This document shows positions 1 to 12,489 of a stretch of DNA of 64,000 nt, in pieces; the stretch's first letter is position 1, and each line of letters begins with the position of its first letter. The DNA lies in the NCBI GenBank assembly GCA_000231825.2, contig JH720305.1:1377557-1441556 (forward strand), in the 5' to 3' direction. The notes beneath the pieces were generated by a model. The model saw only the letters and a list, made by a program, of their open reading frames with translations, did not search any database and was not told the origin of the DNA. The translations under genes and the position numbers were made by a program. This stretch comes from Tetrahymena elliotti 4EA. Its lineage: Eukaryota > Ciliophora > Oligohymenophorea > Hymenostomatida > Tetrahymenidae.

Positions 1-34
1 TAAAATAAGAATCTTTTCAAAGCTTTTTAAACTA

Positions 35-107
35 CTTGCTTGTTTGTTTGATTGATTGATTGAATGAATGATTTATTTCATTTTTCTTTAAAAAACAAAC
101 AAGCAAG
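35..107. repeat. Simple-sequence inverted repeat
   Basis: Bases 35-49 (cttgcttgtttgttt) are the exact reverse complement of 93-107, with a GATT/GAAT-rich spacer between. It could fold as a 15-bp stem. It is low complexity and may have arisen by repeat slippage. No function is inferred. Confidence 0.6.
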
Positions 108-3100
108 CAAGAGATAAATCCTTTCTTATTTATTTATTTTTCTTTCTTTTAATCTTTATTTTTTACTTAACATATAGCTTTTTTTCACTATCATTTTTCA
201 TTTTTTTATTTTATCAATATGAAAATCAGCTAGCAGTAGCTGTTTATCATTTATACATAAATTAAATAAAGATAAAAATTTTAATATTTAAACATATAGA
301 TAAATAGATAGATAAACTCTAAAAAAAGCAAACAAAATTTACAGAAAAAAAATTACTTCCTAATTTTTTTTAGTTTTTCATGGCAATTACACTTTTCTTA
401 TTATTAATTTATTTATTTTTTTGTAAGATTTATTTCATAGTTTCTATACTTTTTCTTAATTTCCATGCACTTTACTGATTTTAAAATATCCTTTAAAGAT
501 TCTCGCGGTATGTTAGCTTTCATTGACTAAAATTAAAATTCTAAATATTTTCTTATTTATTTAATATAAAATAAGTACTATTTTTAAATTAAAAAATTAT
601 TAACTAAAATAAAAAAATTTAAATTTATTCTTTTCTAATTTATTTTAAAATAATAACTTGTGTAAAAATATTACTGGTTATTCAAACAATTTTTTTAATA
701 AGTTAAACCTTTTTCAAAATATTAATTTTGAAAATATTTAAATCAAATTGTTTGTTTTGTTTTTGTGAGCAAGAAAATTTACCTTTCTGATTTCAAACTA
801 AATTTATAAAATATATTTAAAAATTAGTACATCTTTAAATGTTTTGATATCTTTTAAAATTGTGCTAACAATTTATGTTTGAAGATAAATAATCACATTC
901 CGAAACTCTTTTCCAGTAAGATTTTTCTCATATTTTAAGAAAATATGAAAGTATTACTGCTTTATTTAAAATTTGAAAACTTCTAACTTTATTTATTAGC
1001 AAATAAATATGAAAAAACAATTTTAATTTATCATTAAATTTTATTAATTTTTACATTTATTTAGGCTGCTTAAGGTTATTTATTACAAAATATTTTTTTT
1101 TAATTAGATAAGTTTTAAAATTAAACATAAAAAAATATCTAAAATTTATGAAAAAATATACCATTTAAATTTAAATGATTAACAATTAAATTTTATATAA
1201 AATGATTGAAATTTTTAACAATTAAAAGTAAATAATTATATTTAAAGGCAAAGGTGGAGAGTTTTATTGATATTCTCTGAAAATCAGAAAAAAAAGAAAT
1301 CTTTCTAATCTTTGAAATATTAATACTATGCATCTCAAAAATAATTGAATTAAACAAATTTATAATAACATATTTTTAATTTTAATTTGATACTTTAATA
1401 TCTCTTATTTAATTTTTTGAATTATTAAATTAGATTTTTAGAGAATAAAATAAATTAATAATTTTAGTATTTAATAAAATTGTATTAACTAAAATTTGGA
1501 TAGGAGTATTTGTTTTGTTAAAACAAGATATAGTAATATAAGCTAAGACTATATTATCTAATCAAATTCATAAAATATTCAATTTTAGTAATTTCTTTTA
1601 TTAATTTTTGTTACTAATCAAAAAAAGATATTTTTTGTAAAACGAGTTGAGTTGCACTTTCAATCTTTTCGATATAAAAAAAAGATAAATAATATGTAAA
1701 GGCTTACTGCTATTAAATTTTTCAAAAAAGACTAAAATAAAACAGATAAGTAAAAAGATTAAATATAAAAATACTTTATTTTTACTAAAATATGTTACTG
1801 TTAAAATTTTAATTGTTTTTAATATGATTTAATTGTATTTACTTATTTAAAATTATTAAATTTAACAATAAATTATCAATAAATTAACCCAAATTACTTT
1901 CATCTCCTTTTAGTTGTGCAAACATGTCAACTTAAAGGATAATTTTATTAATACAAAATAAATTGTATTTTTTAACCAAAAATTAATAATATTTGGTGAA
2001 TATTAGCAATAAATTTAAAGAAAAATTGTAATCAAATCTTTAGGGAATAGTTGCTCTAAATCAAACAAATATTGTAATCAAATCTTAAATGATAAAATAA
2101 AAAATATCCAAATAATAATTGAAACATATTTTTTAGAAAAATAAAACATTCCTCTCCAATCATGTTTAATTTTAAATTAACAACATAATTTTAAAAATTC
2201 CAGAGACTATATTGAAGTAGCTAGCTTTTTATATAAAGAATTTCAGTATATCCTATTCTTGCACAAGATCTTAACTCAAATATTTTTAACTTGTCTAAGC
2301 AATATCTTTCTTTAATTTATTTTTCTAATTTGTACCCTTGATAATATTATTTTCTACACTAAATTCTAGGACTAAATAATCCTTCTTATTTAAATTAAAC
2401 TTTTTTTACCTTTTTAAGTGTTATTGATTAATCAGGATCATTAATTTTATTATCATTACTGATATAAAAAAACATAGAGGATTCTTTTAAAAATTGTAAA
2501 TGACTATCGGTTACAAGAAGAATCTCTTACTTTTTTCAAAACTAAGAATTAATTATCAAATTTGATTTTGATAACAAATTAATATTCTTAAATCTATGTT
2601 TTGAAGAGATTTATAAGTTAATTTAGTTTATTACAAGCCATGTTTGGTTATTTTTTTCATCTTTTGATTATGTCTTATTTTACTTAAATGATATCGTTTT
2701 TTATGTATTTATCTTTAGATTTCGTTACTTTGTTATAAACTAAATAAAGTAAAAAATTTGTAGTTTACAAATATAAAGTTTTTTGAAATAAACACTGATC
2801 AAACAAATAAGTGCATAACAAAGTTTTTTAACCATTAAATGGAAAATGCATTTATAAGTTTTTAGCAGGGTGGGTGCTTGAAAATGTAAACATGCTCCAG
2901 TGATTTAATGAATTAAAATTAAAATAACAATAATTTATAATAAAATAAATGAGACTCATAGTAACAAGATAGCAACATGCAAAAAGTTGATGGAATTAGT
3001 AATCTGAAAGCGCGGTGCAAATGATTGATTGATAGACCTTAAATTTTAATGATCAGACTATTGAAAAAGCATGGTTAGAAAGTAAGTAGTTTTAGGAGTT

Positions 3101-3312
3101 AAATAATAGTGAAATAAAAAATAAGAAAAGATAAATTGATTTAAATCCTTAAATTATTTATACCTTTAAATAGAAATTCTGATGATTGATATGTGTTCAC
3201 ATTAAGAAACAATTTATATATTAAACTTTTTAGCTAAAAAAAACTCGCGTTTTAATCAAACACAATACAAATAAATACAAATTTTATAATTCTAAGTCTT
3301 CCATTAAAGAAA
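108..3312. other. Intergenic, no gene seen
   Basis: About 3.2 kb of extremely AT-rich sequence with frequent TGA in all frames. I see no conserved motif and no intron/exon pattern. A somewhat GC-richer patch at about 2865-3045 has no recognisable coding frame or RNA fold. The last bases form the 5' flank of the regulatory-subunit gene. Confidence 0.5.
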
Positions 3313-4946
3313 ATGATGAAATAGCACTGTAATTTTTAACTATCCTTAGACATTCATCTTATCTTATCCATGATCTCTCTTTATTCCATTTTTTAATCTA
3401 AATTTAGTTGACAATAGCCCAAATAAAGTTTTGAAGAAGGATATTAAAGACTTTGGACCTGATTCCTGCTCAAGTGAAGATGAAGATACAGTTGACTAAA
3501 TCCAAATTATCAAAAAGGAAATTAAAAAATAGCGTAATTCTGTAAGTGCTGAAGCTTATGGTGCATTTAATAAGAGAGAAAACTTTAAGCCTATTGTAAT
3601 TGCTAAGAGCTAAGAAACTAAGAACAAGATTTACAAAAGAATCAATGAAGCCTTTATGTTTAATTGTTTAGATTTAAAGGAAAGAGAGATCATTGTCAAT
3701 GCTATGGAGGAGAAGCGTTTTAAGTAATTTAGATTAACTTTTCAAGTCATTTACTAAACACTCGCAGTTACATGTGAGAGAGTTTCCAGTTTTCTTTCAG
3801 AGAAAGCACAAAATATTTTTAGCATTTTTGATTAGAATTTCCCAATTAAAAAAGGAAAAATAAGCATTTCTGGAAGAATTTTTAATGTTAAAAAATTGAA
3901 TTTATACTTATATATTTGGGCATGAAAATAATACGATTTTATTTATAATAGAGCTGGAGATTCAGTTATTTAGTAGGGTGAAGAGGGAAATTATCTTTAT
4001 GTCATAGATGAAGGTTAATTAGATTGCTTCAAAAAGTATTAAAACTAACCTGAACCTACTTTCCTTAAAACTTATTAGCCTGGTGAATCTTTTGGTGAAC
4101 TTGCTTTGCTTTATAATGCTCCTAGAGCAGCTTCTATTACCTCTAAAACCCCTAGTGTACTTTTTGCATTAGATAGAGAAACATTTAACCACATAGTTAA
4201 GGATGCTGCTATGAAAAAACGTTAAAAATATGAAGAATTTTTGACAAAGTTACCAGTTTTATAATCTATAGACGATCCCTATGAAAAGACTAAAATAGCT
4301 GACTCAATTGAGCAAAGAAATTACAAGCAAGGAGAAGTAATAGTAAACCAGGTAAAAAAGCAAAAATTTTTTATTTTTGATGCAAGATTTTAAAAAATCA
4401 AGTTAAATTTTTAGTCCAGCTGGAGTTAAAATGCTCCTAAATAAAAATTAGACTGATAGATAGAAAGAAATATAAATTGATTGATTGAACACTAAATAAA
4501 TTAACAAATAAATAAATAAAATGCATCCTTAAATAATTTTTGATATAATTAATAAAATTATATCAAAATTTAATTAGACTTAAATAATAATTAGATAAAA
4601 TACGATCAGTAATTAACTTTTTAAAAAATAGGGAGCTACTTAAGGTGATATATATTTTGTTGAAAGCGGTGAAGTTTTTGCAATGAAAAGTGGTTAACAA
4701 GTATTCAAATACGTTTAAGGAGACTACTTTGGAGAAATCCCATTACTTTTATCAAGAAATCAACCTTTCTAATTTATTAGCAATGTAGTTACAATTATTA
4801 TGAATATAAATAAATTTAGCTTTTTTATTAAATAGTCTAACAATACATCTCTTTTGATTGTCGGAGAAGGAAATTACAAAAATACTTTAATCATTGTTGA
4901 GAAATAATTGAAAGCAAATCTATCAAAGTACAATGGATAAATTTGA
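3313..4946 (+). CDS. cAMP-dependent protein kinase regulatory subunit
   Basis: The protein is a PKA regulatory subunit that holds the catalytic subunit inactive until cAMP binds. Exons are 3313-3328, 3408-3723, 3952-4351 and 4632-4946, all in phase, giving 348 residues. The pseudosubstrate-like segment [10 protein letters not shown] lies at about residues 47-56, only a short acidic stretch after the start. No dimerisation/docking domain of the usual ~45 residues is visible, so it may be monomeric. The first cyclic-nucleotide domain has an intact phosphate-binding cassette ([16 protein letters not shown], with the Glu and Arg present). In the second domain the matching stretch reads [16 protein letters not shown], so the invariant Arg is Gln and the Ala-Ala pair is lost. 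Site B probably does not bind cAMP. Family assignment is firm. The 16-nt first exon is inferred from phase and the lack of another Met. Confidence 0.93.
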
Positions 4947-5470
4947 TCACTCTTATTCGCTTTCAACTGACTTAACTACTTAATAAATTTATATGAAATT
5001 ACAAATAGCATTTAACTTAAATAAACAAAACAAATAAACATTCATTCATTAATAATTATTATTCTTTTATTTCAAATCTTCATAGATTTTTTGATTTTAA
5101 AGTATTTTATCTTTTAAGGTTTCTTGTTATTTTACATAATTTATTCACAATAAGTAAAATGTGTTATCTTTTTTAATTCAACTGATTGATGACTAACTTA
5201 AAAACTTTAAGATTGCTTTAATACTAATTAAAAATTTAATTTCTTCTTTCAGATTAATGATTTAATTTTTTCAATCTATCAATCAATCATTCTACCATCT
5301 GCTTTTTTATAAAAAATTACCAAAATTCTAGAAATTTTTAAGAAAATTCTTGCTAATTAATTTGATTATTGTTCCTCTTAAATTACCTTTCTTAAAAAAT
5401 TTTTATCTTAAATTAATTCTAATAGAATTTTATATTTTTTAATTCAAATGAAATTAAACTTATTTTGTCA
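4947..5470. other. Intergenic
   Basis: 3' flank of the regulatory-subunit gene with GATT-type simple sequence at about 5280-5290. No coding frame is seen. Confidence 0.5.
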
Positions 5471-6060
5471 AACCTTACTTCATCTATAAAATAATTTATC
5501 ATATTTTTTGTAGTAAATGATCTACCCTTTAGTATTTTTTATTATCAAAATTTAAAACAAAGTTTATTTAATTTCAAAGAGGAAGAATTAATATTTAATT
5601 GAGCTTTTTATCTATTAGTATTGAGCTTTACTTCATTTATAAAATAATCTATTATATTTATAGTAATCAATCATCTACCCTTAAGTGTTATATATGAAGA
5701 AATACGGGAACGAGCTCAAAATCCTAAAAGTAAAACAGCCCTCAACATTTTCTCGACAACGAGAAAATGTTGAGGGCTGTTTTACTTTTAGGATTTTGAG
5801 CTCGTTCCCGTATTTCTTCATATATAGTGTTTTATATTATTAAAATTTAAAATCAAAATTTATTTAATTTCAAAGAGGAAGAATTAATATTTAATTGAGT
5901 CTCTTATCTATAAACTAATATTAAGTTATCCTTCTAATAATTTATATTAATAAATCATTTTTATAAAGTATTTATTTATGATAATTAAAATTAAAAATCA
6001 AAATTGATATAATTTAAAGCAAAAGAATTAATGTTTAATTGAGTCTCTGATTTAAAAATA
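5471..6060. repeat. Three diverged tandem copies, ~150 bp unit
   Basis: Copies lie at about 5471-5620, 5621-5920 and 5921-6060. Copies 1 and 2 share 'ttcatttataaaataat'-like starts, 'atctaccctt', and the core 'caaagaggaagaattaatat'. Copy 3 is more diverged but keeps 'gaattaatgtttaattgag'. Copy 2 is about 300 bp only because a palindromic element sits inside it; without the element it is about 158 bp. The third copy lies just upstream of the next gene. Confidence 0.8.
5684..5831. mobile_element. Perfect 136-bp palindrome with 6-bp target duplication
   Basis: Bases 5689-5755 and 5760-5826 are perfect reverse complements (67 bp) around a 4-nt loop, acaa. The direct repeat AGTGTT flanks the insert at 5684-5689 and 5826-5831, leaving an inserted element of 5690-5825. 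Removing the element and one AGTGTT makes this copy of the local tandem repeat the same length as its neighbour around 5522-5550, which has AGTATT at the same place and no insert. The arms are far richer in G and C than the flanks. This fits a non-autonomous, MITE-like or foldback element that inserted recently. No transposase is encoded. A snap-back assembly artefact is less likely given the duplication and the empty paralogous site. Confidence 0.75.
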
Positions 6061-6365
6061 TTTTATATTTATATTTTAGTAGAGTTTATTTATATTTTAG
6101 ATAATACTAATATTTTTAGTTTTTATTTATTTATTTTTGAAAATACCAAAATAAATTTACATAAAAAGATAGGATGGATGTGAATGCTTCTTTATTTAAG
6201 GATTAAATATTAATGTTAAATACTAAGTGGTTCAGCTTAAATTTAAGAAAAAAGATCATTCATTTATTTTTAGATATTTTTGCTGTTATTATTTAATTAT
6301 ATTTATTTTTCTTAATTTTTTACTGTTTCTGACATATAAATTTATAATAAGAAATATATTAGCAG

Positions 6366-8664
6366 ATGAGTTGGAGAAATTTTTTGACTCCTTATGGAGA
6401 AAAGTATTTAGTTTAAAAGGAGGAGGACCATAGTGCTTCTTAGATTTCATAGAATTCTTGTAGCCCTATTCAAGGGATAAATATAAATAAGTCAAAAAGC
6501 AGTCTTGATATTTCATAAACAACATATGCTTAGTAGGATATCTCCAAGCTTCTTAATCATAATTTACCTTTGCATTTCAATAACAGCAATAATAACTCTG
6601 CTAGAAAAAACAATGGTAAAAGTGATTTCGAAGGTAATACATACAATATATCAATAACTTAAGATCCATTTGCTAATAGTTTGAACAATGTTTCATATAA
6701 TTTATCTGTTTAGTAAAAACCTTCAAAGTATGAAAATAAGCTTGCAAAAATTAAGGATGAAATGTCCAAATTAAAAATAGAATTAAGTAAATTTCCAAAA
6801 AAAAATAGCAGAAAAAACTCTTAGCCGAGTGCTCAAACTGCTATTAAAACTGATGGAAATTGTGGAAGGATTTCAAATGAAAATATTAACCCAATAGTAT
6901 AATCTTAAAGACATAGTTTATAAAGTATAAAATATGATAATTAATTTAATAACCAATAGCAATTACTTATCAATCAACACAGGAATTCTCTTTAACAAAT
7001 TAGAAGTTAGCAAGATTTGAACATTACAAATAGAGATGAATTAAGTTTTAGCTAAAATAAATAAATATTAGATCATGATAGTTTTATTACAGAAGATGAT
7101 ATTTAGTAGATTTCAGATTCTCTTTAAGATCACTTAAATAATTATAACAAATTAAATGATAAACTAAATGTTGCTTAAAATTTAAATATGTTTAATGCTT
7201 AGCAATAAAATAAACGCTCTAATACATCTTAGCTTACCACTGCTCATTTAACTAGCGTAAATAGCTAATAAAATACTTTGAATAAGAATGTTTTTAATAA
7301 TGTTTAAATCATCAAATAAACTTCTGATAAAGGTATTTTAAATTTAATTTTTTGCATTGAATTTTGCTTAAAAATTTAAAAATATAAAGAAATACAAACT
7401 CAATTGTACAAAGAGTAAGAAAGTACAACTTCTGCACAAAGTCAACCAGATTAACAAAAGTTAAGTGACCATATTAAGGTAAATAAAATATGTCAAAACA
7501 ACATATAAATTTAAGGCTTCTTATTTTAAATAGATTGCAGGTCTACGCCAAGATAGAAATTAATTATTAGAGGCATTAGAGAATGTTTTATAAGTTATAA
7601 GTGTTGATAAATAAAAGAATAGTGATACAAAATAAATTAGTTAGCTGAAGGAATGTCAAAAGTAAATGAAGAAAGTTAAAAAAACATTTAAACATGATTT
7701 AAACAACTTGAGATAGGAATTTTTAGATATTGGACATATTGAGCCTTTAAATAATATGTCTTATAAAAAAGAATATGAAAATCTTCTAAATTACTCATCA
7801 ATATAAAGTTATCCTAAACATTCTGTGAAAAATTCACCAAACAACTCTAACTTAAAAAATTCAAATACTTTAACAACAACAACATTACCTCAGTACTATT
7901 TCATGCCTCTTCAATAAAATAAAAATAAAAATAACATCAAAAATGAACAGGAAAATGAAATTTAAAATAATCTAGCAAATTTACTTCAAACTGAAGAGAT
8001 GAATTTTAGATAAAATGGCCTATTAGGTAACAGCAATACTAGTTGTCTGACCAAATAAAATTTGAATACTTTAGCATTGAGTGATGAAATAAGTTTTAGA
8101 TAAAATGCTCTATTAAATAAAAGCAACCCTATAAGTGCAAATAATAGTAGTAATAAACCTTCTAATACAAGTAACTTGCTGTCAACAGAGGACATCAGCT
8201 TTAGATTAAATGTCCCTACGCCATTACATCTATCATAAAAATCATATGAATTGAAGTAAAAAATATCTACTAAATAAAAGCCATATAATTTACCAAATCA
8301 AAGCATAAATACTTCACCTATAAATATTAATCTGACTCAAAATAATGAAAATAGAGCATCTGTTCAGCAAAGCTTATCTCTTATGGAGTAGTATAAATAG
8401 TAATAGATAGAAAAATAAAAACCATATGAAAAATAGTAGCATTAAACTACTAATTCATATGAAATTTAGAAACCTATTACTCCAACTAAATATTAACAGA
8501 AAAATAATTTTTCTAAAGAAAGTATTTTTAACTCTAGATTATCTCCAAATTAATTTTAAAACCAAAAATTATCTCCTAAAAAAGATTTCAATTTAACAAA
8601 CCTAGAAATAAACTACTAAACGTTTTAGCAATAAGAACAATAAGACAGTTATTATGATTACTGA
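6366..8664 (+). CDS. Asn/Gln-rich protein, function unknown
   Basis: I do not recognise the family. Exons are 6366-7332, 7390-7478 and 7534-8664, encoding 728 residues. The second intron (55 bp) is needed to keep the frame. The first (57 bp, a multiple of three) is inferred from composition because it would otherwise add a hydrophobic stretch to a polar protein. The start Met (MSWRNFLTPYGEKY) is the first in frame after upstream stops. The protein is strongly rich in Asn, Gln and Ser, with a Lys-rich helical region near residues 120-140. A short motif recurs three times in the C-terminal half: E(M/I)(N/S)FRQNxLL at about 8001, 8086 and, diverged, 8190. No signal peptide or membrane helix is seen. 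It is probably cytosolic or nuclear; function is open. Confidence 0.8.
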
Positions 8665-9329
8665 AATAATAAAAACCTTCACAAGTGTTAATTATTCTTA
8701 ATCGAAAATGTAAATATACAAACAAATATCTATCTGTAAATATTCTTAAAGAACCTTAATAAGATTTATTAGAAATCTCCAAAATTATATTATTAGTGCT
8801 TATATTAGGATTAGTTTTATTTTTCTTAAATTATTTAATACAAAATAATCTTCATCTTTCTCATTTTTATTTTAAATTATATAAATTTTTTAATAAAATA
8901 TCTTTTGAGATTTATAAATTTATTTTTTGGTAAAATTTATTCTTGAGAAACATGTCTTTGATTTAAAATATATTTTTCTATTTAAAAAATAAGAATTGAT
9001 AAATAATATCTACCACACAAACGTAAAATAAACTTGAAGTTTTTAATAACTTTTGGACTGAGAAATATTTCTCAAATCTTAAATAAAATATTTTTGAATT
9101 ATTAGCTTTAAAAAAAGCAAAAGATTTTAGAAATAAATGTTTGTTGTTTGAATTATCTTAACATAATTTTAGAAGTTTAACATTAAATAGAAAAGAAAAA
9201 AGTTTAAAATCTTGTTTTATTATTCTTTTTTTTTTAAAAACACCAAAAATAAATTTTTAAAATTGACTGACTTTCTTCTTAACCAATTTATTGTTTACTT
9301 TATCTCAAACAAAAATAATTTTTTTTAGA
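8665..9329. other. Intergenic, no gene seen
   Basis: About 660 bp of T- and A-runs between two plus-strand genes, without a persistent frame. Confidence 0.5.
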
Positions 9330-9680
9330 ATGGCTGAATTTTCAATTGGGTTTAGAGATGATTTATTAAATAATAAAACAAAGGATTTAAACAAGCAGAA
9401 GCACGAAAAATATTGTTTTATCTTAATAAATTATTAATTCTTTAGTTTAATTAATTACAAAATTTTTTGTTAAATGAAAATAAGAAGACTTCGCTGAAAA
9501 AATAATTATGTTACTAAAGCTATTTACAGAATTATCAAATTAAATTAGGTATTTATTAGTAATTTTTTAAGTAATAAAGATTATCCCTCATTGATTGCTA
9601 AAAGAAATTAGGTTGAAAGATGCCAATCTCTAACAAACTAAGCTATTATTAGCCATCATAATTTTTATAAAATGGAATGA
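9330..9680 (+). CDS. Small 75-residue protein, three exons
   Basis: Unknown product, too fragmented for a standard ORF scan. Exons 9330-9414, 9485-9558 and 9612-9680 splice in phase across introns of 70 and 53 bp to give 75 residues ending at TGA. The sequence begins MAEFSIGFRDDLL and continues as a charged amphipathic helix (FAEKIIMLLKLFTELSNQ) and a short polar tail. There is no membrane helix or signal peptide. The start is the only in-frame Met after upstream stops. Its stop codon lies 32 bp from the stop of the convergent minus-strand gene. The coherent helical sequence across two phase-matched junctions is the main support; small adaptor or complex subunit is one possibility but is only inference. 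Confidence 0.6.
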
Positions 9681-9712
9681 CTATGTCTTTTTAAATTCAT
9701 TAAAGAATTCAT

Positions 9713-11161
9713 TCATATAAACTTTAGTCTTTGTTATAATAACATTTATTAGCTAATTTGAGATAGATACAGAACTATTTTCACTTTACAATAATAAATC
9801 CATATTTCTTCTACACTAATAATCAATTCCTTTTATTTTATTTTATATTATAATTTATCAAAAAATAATTTTTCCACCAACAAAAATAATTATTAATTTT
9901 AAGTAAGAAGTGAAAGAAATTAATTGAAAAATGTACCATATAGAGAACCAAGATAAGTGTCTTTGTTTGTAGGTGTGAAATAATCATTGATTATTTACTG
10001 AAATCTAGATTAAATTTGAGTTTCTGCATTATTTGTATTACTTTAAGCTTAAATAGATTCAACTCCAGAGTCATCATCATTTATATTTATTTCAATCAAT
10101 ATTATATCTACATATAAATCATATATAATCATAGATTTTCTGAGGTGATTATCTGAAATTTAAGAGCTAAATGAACTTTTTTTATTACCATCATCAGCAA
10201 GATAATTTAGAAAGAGAGAAAATATTTATTTATAGTCATACTGGTCTTTATGAAGCATGAAACTCTGCATATTTTCTATCAACGTCTCATGGAAAACCAC
10301 ATATGACTCACCTTATTATTTCAAATCAGCAAATATAGTTATATATCCTATTGCTGCTACAACCCACAAGTCAAGAGCAATAACAATCCAAAAATAAGGA
10401 TTAATTCCTAAAAAATACTAATCAATTTGATTGGAGCAATTTAAACTTTAAGTAGCAAAGAAGAATAAATTAGTGAATATAAAGCAAGAGATAATTATTT
10501 AAATATCGTACTTAATTTTAAATCTTTGGTCTGTGATGCCTATTAATTGTAGGCAGAGAAGTAAAGCTATTACACAAAGTGTAAAATAGATCGTAAATAC
10601 ATAACTAAATATATTTCTTGTAATATCTGTTTTGTACACATCAATCATCCAAAAACTAAATGGAGATAGATATGGATAGAAATAAATCATTAAGAAAACT
10701 CCTATCCATATAATATAAATAATAATTAAAGTGTTTGACTGCTTTATGAAAAAATTTGTAATTTTTTTGTATTTCTCCCATTTTATATTGTAGGCGCATG
10801 TGATTCTAAAACATCTAGCAATGAATAGCAGGATTTAAGAATTTTTACTTGCTGTAAATATAGCAATAAATACTTTATTCAAAATCAAATATCTATTTAA
10901 GTTTACTATTGTATTGTCGCTAGGGCAATCCCTTTATGTTACATTCATCTAAGTTGGTGTATCTTCATCATAGTTAATTATAGATGATACTAAAATAATC
11001 CAAAAGCAAATCATCTCAAAAACTAAACAATTTATGCTTAAAAGCGGAGATCTTGCTTTATATAATTATCTATCACCTCTTCTATAAAAAAACCATAATG
11101 GTAAAGCTACAATCATTGTTATAAAAGTCCCTGGGACAGCTATATAGTAAATATTATTCAT
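9713..11161 (-). CDS. Seven-helix membrane protein, receptor-like
   Basis: A single open frame of 482 codons. Seven hydrophobic segments are visible at about residues 4-26, 38-62, 92-118, 143-165, 184-207, 220-238 and 254-278, followed by a ~200-residue hydrophilic tail. The first cytosolic loop begins RRGDRQ. Short loops plus a long polar C-terminus are the layout of G-protein-coupled-receptor-like proteins, which ciliates encode. I see no family-diagnostic motif such as E/DRY or NPxxY, so the receptor role is inference. The tail was examined for an RGS domain and none is convincing. The last ~75 codons are more AT-rich and could include an unrecognised intron. It converges on the small gene to the left with 32 bp between stop codons. 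Confidence 0.75.
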
Positions 11162-12489
11162 TTTTTTATTTTTTGCTTAAATTAACTAATAATATGTTTT
11201 TATTTATCAAAATAAGAATATCTTCAATCAAACTTTTTTCTTTAGAAACTCCTAAAATATTTTTGATATTTTTAGATGCCTACTAATATCTTTAATTACT
11301 CGCTAGCACTTTTAAACTGAAATATAGGATCAACTTTTGCTTGATAATCCTATTTTTTATATATTTAATTAAAAAGGTACAACTTTATATTTCAAAAAAA
11401 GTTAACAAAATTAGGTTATTTTCTTAGTCGTCTGATACCCAATCAGAAATTATTTAATTGATTTATTCATGAATATTTCATATAAATTTAATTTTATCAT
11501 TCTTTCAATAAATACCTTCAAATATTAACTTAAACATTAAGAATAGTTTTTTATGATATTTTCTTTAGCTTTTTGCCACAAAAAATGTAATTGAAAGAAA
11601 AAAAGGGAATATCTAGATTATTTAGTGTTATTTTTTTGAAGAATAAAAATATTTTGATAAGGTAGAATAAGAATTCTTTTAAAGGAGATTTGGTTTGCAA
11701 AACAAAAAATTATTAAAGCTTATGAATTAATTTTTTTTCTTTGGTTTTTCTAAAAAAAGCTATTTTTATTTCTATTTATAATTTGTAAAATTTATATTGT
11801 TTACTCATTGAAGAAGATTTTAAAATTATGATTTTATCAATAATTTTCAATTCATTATGCTTTTTTTCTTTTTAGTTGAGGAGATAATCTAATTAATAAT
11901 CAACCTGATTATTTTCAGTTTAGATAGCTCATAATGAAATATATTAATAATTATGTCTAAAATAAAAGCAAAGTAATACAAATAGAAATAACATTTATTA
12001 AATTTTTTTTAACATAATTTACTCATTTTTTTTATTTTATCATCGAAAAATATATACTTTTTTTATTCTTTTAGTATTTCAACTGTTAAAAAATATTTTA
12101 AAATAAACAAATGAATATTAAAATTTTATTTTGAAAGTTTTTTTATTTTTAATTTGGATGTAGGAGATCCATTGATATTTTCATTTTTTTCTAAAGTCTA
12201 AAAAACTTATCTTCTTTATTTAAAAGACTGTAAATCTTAAAGTTTAATCTTTATTTAAAAGAAGGAAATGCTAATTTACAAAAAGGTTTTTGTCAAAAGT
12301 ATAGGAAAATAAAAAAATTAAATTAATATTTGGATAATTATTGTATTTTTCTAGAAATAAGGCTTTATGTTAAATTAGAGTGAATCTTCTCATGATTTGT
12401 GATTAATTTTAATTAACTGCAATAAAACTATTGGTTTTTATAGGGAATGAGATGTTATTAAGAATAAATTTATTTCGAAAAGAAATTCT
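11162..12489. other. Intergenic between divergent genes
   Basis: About 1.3 kb of AT-rich sequence holding the promoters of the minus-strand seven-helix gene and the first YeeE-type gene. No repeat or ORF of interest is seen. Confidence 0.5.

Noticed and set aside
6227..6433. 68-codon ORF with a hydrophobic helix just before the Asn/Gln-rich gene
   Set aside because: It overlaps the start of that gene in another frame and has T-rich, 5'-flank-like composition.
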